From contig JAGVVL010000015.1 in assembly GCA_018287875.1 (NCBI GenBank), forward strand, positions 3,720,001 through 3,784,000: DNA of 64,000 bases, given 5' to 3'. The position numbers and the translations under genes are program-made. How positions within the stretch are numbered: the first letter of the stretch is position 1; the number at the start of each line of letters is the position of its first letter. Positions 1 to 7,976 of this stretch are shown here, in pieces. Under the pieces are notes generated by a model that was given only the letters and a program-made list of their open reading frames with translations, did not search any database and was not told the origin of the DNA. This DNA comes from Nigrospora sphaerica (lineage: Eukaryota; Ascomycota; Sordariomycetes; Amphisphaeriales; Apiosporaceae).

Positions 1-3000
1 GTACGCAGGTCTTATAAGGTCCACATGGAACCTTGGCCATACTCCTTGTGGGACGTCCAGTTCGTAAACGTGAGAGCTGATAACCTTTGTAACGGTGTAT
101 TTCGCATGTAGCCAGGCTAGCTTTTTCGATGGGACGTCTAGGTTAAAGTTCTTAAGGGAAAGCCAAACCTTATCCCCTACTCGGTATTCGCGTGCGGCGG
201 TCCTTTTTCGGTTCGCGAGGTCCTCCTGGGCTTGTTGGGCGGCTATCATAGCGGCTTGGGCGAAATCTCCAGCGTCTTTTAGTCTCTGGACGAAGTGTTC
301 GGCTTTTATGCGTGGATCCCTCGAACTTTGTGGCGATCTCTCGATGACTTGGATTGGTTCGACGTGGTATCCGTGTAGGAGAAAGAACGGACTGACCCCA
401 ATAGCTCTCGAGTCTCTATTGTTAATCGCTAGCTGAGCTCCTGGGAGTAGCTTAGCCCAGTCGTGCTGGGTTAGAGCTGTATAGGAGCGTAAGTACGCGA
501 GAACCTCCTGATTAGCTCGTTCAGTTGCTCCGTCAGTCTCAGGGTGGAAGGCGGTGCTTAGCCTCTGATCCATTGATGTTAGCTGGCAAAGTCGCGTCCA
601 GAATCGGCCAGTCCAGTTAGAGCCCCTATCACTCGTGATGGCTCTTGGGAATCCGTGGAACCGCCAGAAGGCTCTCACGAAGGTCTCGGCGCAGGCTTCC
701 GCTTCCATCGTTGTCATGGCCTCTAAGGTCACCTCCTTAGATAACCTGTCGGTGATCACCATTAGGAAACTTGGGTCAGTCTCGCACATAGTCGGTAGGT
801 CCGTCATGAAGTCGATCGAGATCTCTGCGTGGAATCTATCCGGGACCGGCAGCGGCTTGAGAAGCCCTTGCTTCGCGTCTCTCCAGACTCTCTTTTTGCC
901 GCAGGTGTCGCAGTTCCTTAGGAATTGACGAACTGCCAGTGTAAGGCCAGGCCAAAAGAAGCTTCGGTTTAGGATGCCAATCGTTCCGTCCCTTCCTGGG
1001 TGTCCTGACGCGTGCGAGTCGTGTGCGTTCTGAATTAAGGCCGTCCTGAGAGGCTCGTAAGCTGGTATCCAGATCCTGTCGCGGAACCTGACCCTTCCTT
1101 CCGGGTCTAGCTTGCACTCCGATATCGATACGACTCCTTTTAGGCTTGGACTGAAGGACTGCTGCTTTGTGCGGAGGTCTGCCACCATAGTTCGATAATC
1201 GGGATCCTTCTTAATAGCTTGGTTCCAGAGTGTCTGAAGGTCTTCATGGGCGAAGCACTCGTCTCCTGATGGGAATTGCTGGCCATCGATGTTTAGGACT
1301 CCAACACCGAGGTCCTCACTCTCCTCATCCTCCGCTGGTTGCCTCTCGCGAGGATCTCCCTCGTCCTTAAGGAGCTGTTGGTAACGGCCTTTCGTTCTCT
1401 TGTCGTCGTACCCATCTGGTTCGTCTTGCTCTCTTCTAGATAACGCGTCGGGCCTGTCCGCTAGCTTTCCTGGTCGGTAGTGGAGTTTATAGGAGTACCT
1501 CTCGAGCTTGACTGCCCAGCGGGCTTGTCTCTCTGTGAGGTGTCTTGCCTTTCGGAAGTATTCGAGGTTCTTGTGGTCCGTTAGGATCTCGAAGGGCTCT
1601 CGCACGCTCCTTAGCATCCCGTCCCACGCGCTGAGGCAGTCCATCACCGCTAGGAGTTCTTTATCGTGGATCTCGTAGTTGAACTCTGCTGGGGAGAGCT
1701 TCCGGGAGTGGTATGCTATTGGGTGTAGCAGGCCGTCTTCGCCGTACTGCGATAGGCAGCCCCCGAGGCTGTGTCCTGAGCAGTCCGTCTCGACTACCGT
1801 TTGTCGGTCTGCGTCCCACTGGGCTAGGACTGGAGCTTCGGTAAACACTCTCTTAAGATGCTCGAAAGCGCCTTGTTGCTCCTGGTCCCACCGGAACGGG
1901 GTTCCTTTCTTCGTTAAGGCGGTTAGTGGCCGTGTGATCGCTGAATACTCGGGTATGAACGTCCGATAGAAGTTTGCGAATCCTAAGAAGCTGCGTACTC
2001 CTTTTAGCGTCTTAGGGGCCTCCCACTCCTGGATCGCGAGCACCTTCTGAGGGTCCATTCGGACTCCTTTTCCTGCCTCGATAATGAACCCTAGGTACTT
2101 AGTCTCCTTTACCGCGAACTCGCATTTCCCTAGGTCGAGACCTAGGCCAGCGTCTCGTAAGCGGCTTAGGACCTTCTCGACTTCCTTCATATGATCTTCC
2201 TTACTCCCTGAAGAGTAGATAAGGATGTCGTCCATGTAAGCTGAACAGGAATGGTCCAGCAGGTCCTTTAAGGTGTGGTTGATGTACCGTTGGAACGTGG
2301 CTGGCGCCCCAGCTAATCCGAATGGCGTCACGAGCCACTCGTATAGGCCGAACCTAGTCCTGAAGGCTGTCTTCCATTCCTCGCCCGCAGCGATTCGGAT
2401 CTTATGAAACGCCGCTCGAACATCGAGCTTCGTGAGCCAGCGCGCTCCTGAGAGCGTCGTGAGTGTCTCTCGGATCAGCGGCAGAGGGTAGCTGTCTCTT
2501 TTCGTAATCGCGTTGAGCGCTCTGAAATCGCAGCAAAAGCGTAGTCCGCCTCCTGGCTTCTTCACGAACAACACGGGAGCTCCTCCAGCGGAGCTGCTCG
2601 CTCGGATATAGTTCTTATCCAGTAGGTCCGTTAAAGTCTTCCGTAGCACTAGAAGCTCTTCGCGTGACATTCCATATAGGGGGCCCCAAGGAACCTCTGG
2701 TTCCTCGCCATCGGTTCCCTTCGTTAAGGGGATCGTGTGGTCTACCCCTGGTCGGTGTGGTGGTAAGCAGTTGTCGGCTGCTGGGTTAAATAGGTCCTTC
2801 CACTTTCGTAACTCCTTTGGGAGTCTCTCGTACGGCACTCGTTTAACCTTAGGTTCGAGGGCCTTTTTAATGTCCGATAATGAGGCTGCGAACACCCGTA
2901 TCTCGCGTGAGCTTTGCGAGCGTCTTGCTCGTCTTATAAGCGTTCCGATGGAGGCCGCTCCTATCTCTTTAGGCGGCTCGATAGAAGAGCTCTTCGCAGC

Positions 3001-3474
3001 TTCTATATCTCGTATGCGAAACTCTCCTTGAGACCTTATAAGGAGTTCGCGCGCTGCTGCGTCGTACACTACCCGATGTTTCTCGAACCAGGGCTTCCCA
3101 AGTATAAGGGAATGGTTTAAGCCTGGTACCACGTATCCATAGATTCTCTGAGAGAACCCTTCGAGGTCGATCTCTAAGTAAGCGATCTCCGAGATACGAG
3201 GGTCTTGTTTCTGAGAGCTTTTCGTAGAGGTAGCTTCGCGTAATACTCGAGGTCGTGTTGGGATCCTTGGTAGGTCTAGCTGTCGAGCTAGTTTTTCGCT
3301 GATCGCTGCGTAGCAGTCGCATCCGGTGTCGGCTAGGATAGGAATGATCTTTTCTTTGTTTAAGAGGCCCTCAATTGTGAGTGCCGAACCGTTCATAAGC
3401 TTCTCTATCTTCGGTAGCGATAAGGTGGCTGCTGTTGACCTCTGAGGACGACTTCCCCCAGAGGTTACTCTTTT
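1..3474 (-). CDS. Gypsy Pol polyprotein, partial (protease-RT-RNase H-integrase)
   Basis: Polyprotein that cuts itself, copies element RNA into DNA and integrates it. All landmarks fall in one frame with no stop seen: protease ADTGC near 3330, RT active site AYMDD near 2235, RNase H start ETDCSG near 1790, integrase zinc site H-x3-H and CDTC near 1010 and 925, integrase catalytic D in SIDFM near 810, second D in TSDRGSNW near 630, and E in ETDGATERANQE near 555. Pol lies in the -1 frame relative to gag and begins at the A6 run (3471-3476) that overlaps the gag stop. The C-terminus lies outside the window. This is the most intact protein-coding stretch in the window; whether the element is active cannot be judged without its 3' end. 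Confidence 0.93.
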
Positions 3475-3476
3475 TT
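3465..3476 (-). promoter_or_regulatory. Candidate -1 ribosomal frameshift site at the gag-pol junction
   Basis: On the coding strand gag reads TCG AAA AAA GAG TAA, and pol is open only in the -1 frame across the same bases. The A6 run (3471-3476) allows re-pairing of a Lys tRNA one base back, three codons before the gag stop. Gypsy elements commonly express pol by -1 shifting. The heptamer is G AAA AAA, not a perfect X XXY YYZ, and no downstream pseudoknot was established. Confidence 0.55.
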
Positions 3477-4607
3477 CGAATCCGATGTCTCGACTCCGCT
3501 GCTCTCGCTAGCGTCTTGCTCGGCCTTCATGCTGTGCACTTGTGTGCTAGGGCGTTTCGCAGGCCTTAGCTTGCACGTCATTATTCTATACCCTTGCTTC
3601 CCGCATCTTAGGCATGAGCCGTCGTCTCTTCGCTTTTGCATCTCTTCGGGGGAGGCCCACGCGGCCCTCGTGTGAGATGACCTGCTCTGGCCTTGTCCCC
3701 TAGGCTTCTTCTTATCGAGGGGGTTCATCCCAGTCATGACTGTGTCTTCCCCCTCGTCTTGCTTCCATGCTTTGCGGGATGGGTTCGAGAGCTCCGTGGG
3801 GGGCTTAGTCGGGCTCGGATACAGCCAAGGAGTAAGGGACTCCAGCTTCGAGGCCGTCAGCATGATCTGGTCAACCGCTTGGGCGTAGTCCGTCGAGATC
3901 GTGACCGCTACTAAGCTTCTCGTGAGCTGGTCGTTTAAGGCTCCCTCGAGGAAGGCGAGCTTGGCTTGGTCGGCCCAGTCCATCCCTCCCGCTTCCGCTA
4001 GCGTCTTTTCGAAGTCCACGTAAAAAGCGTCGAACGTCTGTCCTCGAGCTTGCTTAAGCTCTCTGAGCTTTAAGGTGGCGGTCTTCTGGTTGTTCCTGTC
4101 TGTGTACCTGTTTGCGAGGTACTCGAGAAGGTCTTTCGGGTCGTACGCTTTATTGCTTCCTCCGGATAGGAAGTAGGAGCTTGCGAGCGCTTTAAGACCG
4201 TCTCCTAAGCATGAGTAGACTGCGAACTATCCGTCCTTTTGTGTGCCGATTATCGCTGCGTCGGCATCTAGCTTGTGGCTCATTAAGGCCTTCCATGCTG
4301 GGAATTGAGTTCGCTCCCCTTCGAACTTAGGGGGCCAGGGGAAGGCCTTCCGCTTTAGCTGCGGTTCGTGTGCGGGCCTCACGAGGGCCTCGCTCGACTC
4401 GGCTTGCGTCGACGGTGGGGTTGACGTGGCTTGGTCCCGCTGCTGTTGGACCTCCGCAAGCCTTTTCTCGAAGTGCGCCGTTATTTCTCGCGACTGTCTA
4501 GCGAACAGGTTTTCGAGGAGATCGAGCGTCGGTTGTGGAATGCCTGCTGCTAAGTCTCGCAGGTCCCTATCTCCTCTACCCTCATCCGTTGTGTCGTGGC
4601 GTTGCAT
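3465..4607 (-). pseudogene. Gypsy Gag, one in-frame nonsense codon and a damaged zinc knuckle
   Basis: Structural capsid/nucleocapsid protein of the element. ATG at 4607 follows the leader. The frame is open to a TAG at 4227-4229, then open again to TAA at 3465-3467. The C-terminal part has a retroviral-type knuckle with spacing C-x2-C-x4-Y-x4-C (CLRCGKQGYRIMTC, near 3610-3570), so the expected His is Tyr. Both the stop (consistent with CAG to TAG) and the His-to-Tyr change (CAT to TAT) fit CpA-to-TpA transitions. The tail is rich in S, K and E. Gag ends at an A6 run from which pol continues in -1. The nonsense codon should remove the C-terminal half unless read through. Confidence 0.85.
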
Positions 4608-4670
4608 CTTAGGGAAGCTCTTAAGTCGCGCGCGCGCGGCTCTCGGGAGATATAAGATACGGATAAAGTG

Positions 4671-4742
4671 ATCTAGAAAATATGTGAGGGGCTGAGCCTT
4701 GAAGCACTATCGAAGGGGCCAAATGCTGTTTATTTTCTAGAT
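4671..4742 (-). promoter_or_regulatory. Self-priming primer-binding arrangement (Tf1-like)
   Basis: Directly after the 5' LTR (minus sense) lies TATTTTCTAGAT (4682-4671). Its exact reverse complement ATCTAGAAAATA lies inside the LTR at 4742-4731, 48 nt upstream. In the Tf1/sushi group the 5' end of the mRNA folds onto the primer site and primes minus-strand DNA synthesis instead of a tRNA. That predicts R begins near 4742. The same 12-mer pair occurs in the second Gypsy family (21713-21786). Confidence 0.75.
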
Positions 4743-5040
4743 GGGAAAGAGAGAAGAGAACCGTCTTCAGGAGGCCGGGCGCAGCGTCTCGTTAAATCTT
4801 GCGAGACTGGACCGGAACGTTCGGATAGGAACGTTCGGACCGGAACGTTCGGATCGGAACGTTCGGACCGGAACGTTCGGATCGGAACGTTCGGATCGCT
4901 GCTCAGCTCCCCCCTCCTAGGTCTTGACCACTAGCCTGGCGTTCGAGTGGAGAGACCTACTCGGAGCCTCATATGAGGGGTTCGTGAGACGCTCAGGCCA
5001 GGTGCGCCTGAGCCTATCTCCTAGGTCCCAACCTGTAACA
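4683..5040 (-). repeat. 5' LTR of the Gypsy element
   Basis: 358 bp bounded by TGTTACAGG (5040 end, minus sense) and CCCCTCACA (4683 end), so TGT...ACA termini. It aligns along its length with the solo LTR at 6279-7092. It differs by an expansion of a 14-bp palindromic unit in U3 (4814-4897). The primer site follows immediately on the gag side. Confidence 0.9.
4814..4897. repeat. Six tandem 14-bp palindromic repeats in LTR U3
   Basis: Six units of GGAACGTTCGGAYM, each holding the palindrome GAACGTTC. The related solo LTR at 6279-7092 has no such array at the equivalent place. GAAnnTTC is the dyad recognised by heat-shock factor, so an enhancer role is possible but unproven. Confidence 0.9.
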
Positions 5041-5513
5041 AGGCTCGAGATTTAGCTAGCTACTTCGTTAAGGGTCTTACTAAGCTTACAAACGAATAAC
5101 TAGAACTGATGCGTGGATAGCATCCTGGATCCAGAACTAGAGAGGCAGGATACTTATTTAGAGGGGTTCTGCCTAGCTAACTAAGCCTAATTTAGCAGAT
5201 AGAACAATATATTTGCTACCCCTCGCTGCCAGTCCTAGCAAGGAGGCACGCCTTCTTCTACACATCACTTTGACCCTATACTTCACCTTATTAAATGGTA
5301 GCATCTCTTAATTGTTTTTAATATTATTACCCCATTGCCGATCACTAACGATTATATTATCGTTAGGCCACTAACAGGAAGATCACTAAAGTGCACGTAG
5401 CCAAAGTTCCGGTAAGCTGTTAACCTAAGTTAAGCAATCGGCATCTAGATTTAGCTAGCGACTTAGCTATGTAATCTCTTTTGCTTACAAACCTCTCCTT
5501 TATTAAAAAAATG
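5041..5513. other. AT-rich relic sequence, no gene seen
   Basis: No open frame or known domain. It holds a small hairpin, TAACGAT/ATCGTTA near 5346-5366. Related segments of about 45 bp occur at both ends (about 5048-5092 and 5449-5491), each starting GATTTAGCTAGC and ending GCTTACAAAC. This may be a decayed element or a local duplication. Confidence 0.5.
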
Positions 5514-6084
5514 TGTTGGAAGTGGTGGTTCGATCGAAAGAGAAAGCAACCCTTTATAAGGGCTCTTTCGATCTCGGAGGTCGTTTCTTATAAAGAAACA
5601 CGGAAGAATAAGGAACTTCTCTTCAAGAGGAACGAGAGTGTATTTCGTGTGCTTTGCTTGCTTGCTTTAGGACAGACTAGATACACAGAGAGGGAAGATT
5701 CAGTCTTTACTTATACCTGTTAAACCCTTATCCTCTTAGTAATACAAGGAAGAGGACGCGTAAGTGATTGCGTAAGTGATTACGTGGTTTAAAAGCATAT
5801 GGAATCTTATAGAGGTTTATGGAGCCTCATGGGGGCTCGTGGGAGCTTCAGAGAGCCACGTAGAAACTCGTGGAAACTCGTGGAAACTTGTAGAAGCTTC
5901 CGCGTGGCGTACGCCACGCTTGTGGGTAAAGCGGGCCATGCTTGCGGGTAAGCTGGCCCGTGCTCCAGGGTAGGCTGGCCCGAGCTTTAGGATAGGCTCG
6001 GTTAAAGGACTAGCTTCCTGTTAAGTGCATAGCTTAGTTTGTAGTGACAGAGAATAGTATAGGATAAGTCTTATACCTGCAATA
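5514..6084 (-). repeat. Solo Copia-type LTR, decayed
   Basis: About 570 bp, homologous along its length to the LTRs at 7122-7688 and 63033-63603 (the last in opposite orientation, with a primer site). Starts TGTTGGAAG on the plus strand and ends CTGCAATA, where the better copy ends CTGCAACA. The ACA-to-ATA change fits RIP. No primer site adjoins it and no clear target duplication is visible. Confidence 0.8.
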
Positions 6085-6273
6085 AAAACTTTAGTTACTT
6101 TAAAGTTATTGTTAAGTAAAATACGTAAGCTTTATAAAAAGACTTCTAATAGCTGCGCTTTAACATGAAAAAAGAGCTAAGGTTTAAAGGCTAAAGAACT
6201 TATAAAGTGTGCGCTAAAAGAAAGTTAAGCTAGACCTTTGCTTTAAGGTAAGTTAATATGAAGTCTTATATAA
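6085..6273. other. AT-rich intergenic relic
   Basis: Very AT-rich, rich in TTAA and TTTAAAG, consistent with long-term RIP. No gene or repeat assigned. Confidence 0.5.
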
Positions 6274-6491
6274 TATAGTGTGAGAGGCTAAGCTTTAAAG
6301 CATTATTAAAGGAGCTAAATGCTGTTTATTTTCTAGATAGAGAAGACAAAAGAGAATCGACCTCAGGATGCCGGGCGCAGCGTTTTGTGAAGTCTTGCGA
6401 GACCGGACCAGATCGTTTGGATCGCTGCTTAGCTCCATCCTCTTATATCTTGACCACTAGCCTGACGTCCAAATGGAGAGACCTACTTAGA

Positions 6492-6611
6492 TGTGAGAGG
6501 TTAGCTGGGAACCTCTCCCAGTACATAAGTCACGCTAATAGACTGGATCTTCGATCCAGTTTACCTAGTCTTTTGGCTCAGTGGTTAGCGTGCTGATGTC
6601 ATCCCGTGACA
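6492..6611 (+). repeat. Left LTR of the miniature element
   Basis: Contains three hairpins: GAGAGGTT/AACCTCTC (6495-6517), ACTGGATC/GATCCAGT (6542-6560) and ATGTCA/TGACAT near its end (6596-6612). It also holds TGGCTCAGTGGTTAG (6574-6588), which resembles a tRNA A box. Identical to the right copy, which implies recent insertion or conversion. Confidence 0.88.
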
Positions 6612-6892
6612 TGTAGACTGGATCACACCTGCGCCCCTCACGCGCCCTGATTGGCAGTGCGCCCGGGCGCGCCGCAGGAGCCAAAGAGGTCTGGGTTCAA
6701 TTCCCCCTCAAGGCTCAAGGGTCCTGGGTCCATCCAGGGCTCAGAGGTGCGCCGGCGTGGAAGGGCGCGCGCGCACCTCGGGGCCAGGCCCTTATGTTCT
6801 GCTCTGCCTTGGTCGCTCTACCGGTAAGGCGTACGCAACGCACTCGTACGGGTCTTACGAGGAAGGCGAGCGGCGCGCGGAGAGGGAAGGTA

Positions 6893-7012
6893 TGTGAGAG
6901 GTTAGCTGGGAACCTCTCCCAGTACATAAGTCACGCTAATAGACTGGATCTTCGATCCAGTTTACCTAGTCTTTTGGCTCAGTGGTTAGCGTGCTGATGT
7001 CATCCCGTGACA
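6893..7012 (+). repeat. Right LTR of the miniature element
   Basis: Base-for-base identical to 6492-6611. Preceded by a purine-rich tract and TA, and followed by the TTAGA target duplication. Confidence 0.88.
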
Positions 7013-7121
7013 TTAGAGCCTTATATGAGGGGTTTGTAAGACGCTCAAGCCAGGTGCGCTTGAGCTTATCTCCCAGGTCCCAATCTGTAACATATAGCTC
7101 TTATAGCTATCTAAAATAAGG

Positions 7122-7688
7122 TGTTGGAAGTGGTGGTTTGATCGAAAAGAGGAAGCAACCCCTTTATAAGGGCTCTTTCGATCTCGGAGGTCGTTTCTAT
7201 AAAGAAACACGGAAGGATAAGGAACTTCTCTTCAAGAGGAACGAGAGTGTATTTCGTGTGCTTGCTTGCTTCAGGACAGACTAGTTACACAAAGAGGGGA
7301 GATTCAGCCTTTACTTATACCCGTTAAACCTTTATCCTCTTAGTAATACAAGGAAGAGGACGCGTAAGTGATTGCGTAAGTGATTACGTGGCTTAGAAGC
7401 ATATGGAACCTTATAGAGGTTTGTGGAGCCTCATGGGGGCTCGTGGGAGCTTCAGGGAGTCACGTAGAAACTCGTGGAAACTCGTGGAACCTTGCAGAAG
7501 CTTCCGCGTGGCGAACGCCACGCTTGTGGGTAAAGCGGGCCATGCTTGCGGGTAAGCTGGCCCGTGCTCCAGGGTAGGCTGGCCCGAGCTTTAGGATAGG
7601 CTCGGTTAAAGGACTAGCTTCTCGTTAAGTGCATAGCTTAGTCCGTAGTGACAGAGAACGGTATAGGATAAGTCCTATACCTGCAACA
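7122..7688 (-). repeat. Solo Copia-type LTR with target duplication
   Basis: 567 bp, TGTTGGAAG...CTGCAACA, flanked by perfect TAAGG duplications at 7117-7121 and 7689-7693. Same family as 5514-6084 and the LTR at 63033-63603. No internal sequence remains. Confidence 0.92.
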
Positions 7689-7693
7689 TAAGG

Positions 7694-7784
7694 TATTACT
7701 ATTAGTTTAGCGCTATTGTTATCTAAAGTAAAAAGATATTCTTTAACTACTCTAAAGTAGTAGAATTATTAGAACAGACAAACA
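7694..7784 (-). other. Fragment of repeat-X-like sequence flanking the LINE A 3' end
   Basis: Read on the minus strand, the bases following the LINE A tail begin AGTGTTTGTCTGTTCTA, identical over 17 nt to 62904-62920 in the LINE-free X copy. LINE B interrupts X exactly after AGTGTTTGTCTGT. Similarity fades further out, as expected for an AT-drifted relic. Confidence 0.7.
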
Positions 7785-7976
7785 CTATTATTATTATTAT
7801 TATTCTTACACCTAGCGACCTATCAAGGCCATGAGGACCCCCTACGCATCTTAGCCTAGGAAAACCGTTCCGGGCTAACGTCCGGCCGGGTGAAAAACCT
7901 AGGTTCCGCTGCGTCGCACCGCACTTGTCTACTCTCTAGCCTGCCATACCGAGATCGGGCTCAGCGTGCCCGCTTC

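Larger units (their letters stand above)
1..5040 (-). mobile_element. Ty3/Gypsy (chromovirus-type) LTR retrotransposon, 5' portion, cut by window edge
   Basis: Read on the minus strand, the element runs 5' LTR (4683-5040), primer site, gag (4607-3465) and pol (about 3474 to 1, continuing out of the window). Domain order is protease, reverse transcriptase, RNase H, integrase, which is Ty3/Gypsy order. The 3' LTR and any chromodomain lie outside the window; a related element at 14551-21922 does carry a chromodomain. Compared with that relative, this copy shows little RIP damage: pol is open for more than 1,100 codons and gag has one stop. The 5-bp target duplication cannot be checked because only one end is present. 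Confidence 0.93.
6492..7012 (+). mobile_element. Miniature LTR element (TRIM-like), 521 bp, non-coding
   Basis: Two identical 120-bp direct repeats (6492-6611 and 6893-7012), both TGTGAGAGG...CCCGTGACA, flank a GC-rich 281-bp interior. A perfect 5-bp duplication TTAGA lies at 6487-6491 and 7013-7017; the uninterrupted relative of the host LTR shows one copy of that site. The interior has no gag or pol and ends in a purine tract (GAGAGGGAAGG, 6881-6890 region) just before the right LTR. These are the features of terminal-repeat retrotransposons in miniature. It must depend on another element's proteins. Strand is set by the position of the purine tract. Confidence 0.88.
6279..7092 (-). repeat. 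Solo Gypsy LTR interrupted by a miniature LTR element
   Basis: Bounded by TGTGAGAGG on the plus strand and ending CAATCTGTAACA, homologous to the LTR at 4683-5040. Perfect 5-bp target duplications TATAG flank it at 6274-6278 and 7093-7097, so it is a real solo LTR left by LTR-LTR recombination. Without the insertion at 6492-7012 and that element's duplicated TTAGA, the LTR is about 288 bp. Confidence 0.9.

Noticed and set aside
836..1117. 93-codon minus-strand frame in the integrase region (and 2969-3322)
   Set aside because: Both are in other frames than the continuous pol frame that carries all catalytic motifs.
5346..5366. A MITE around the TAACGAT/ATCGTTA hairpin
   Set aside because: The hairpin is 7 bp with no flanking duplication or longer terminal repeats.
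6574..6710. A tRNA gene in the miniature element
   Set aside because: A-box-like and T-arm-like pieces are about 115 bp apart and no matching acceptor or anticodon stems with correct spacing were found.
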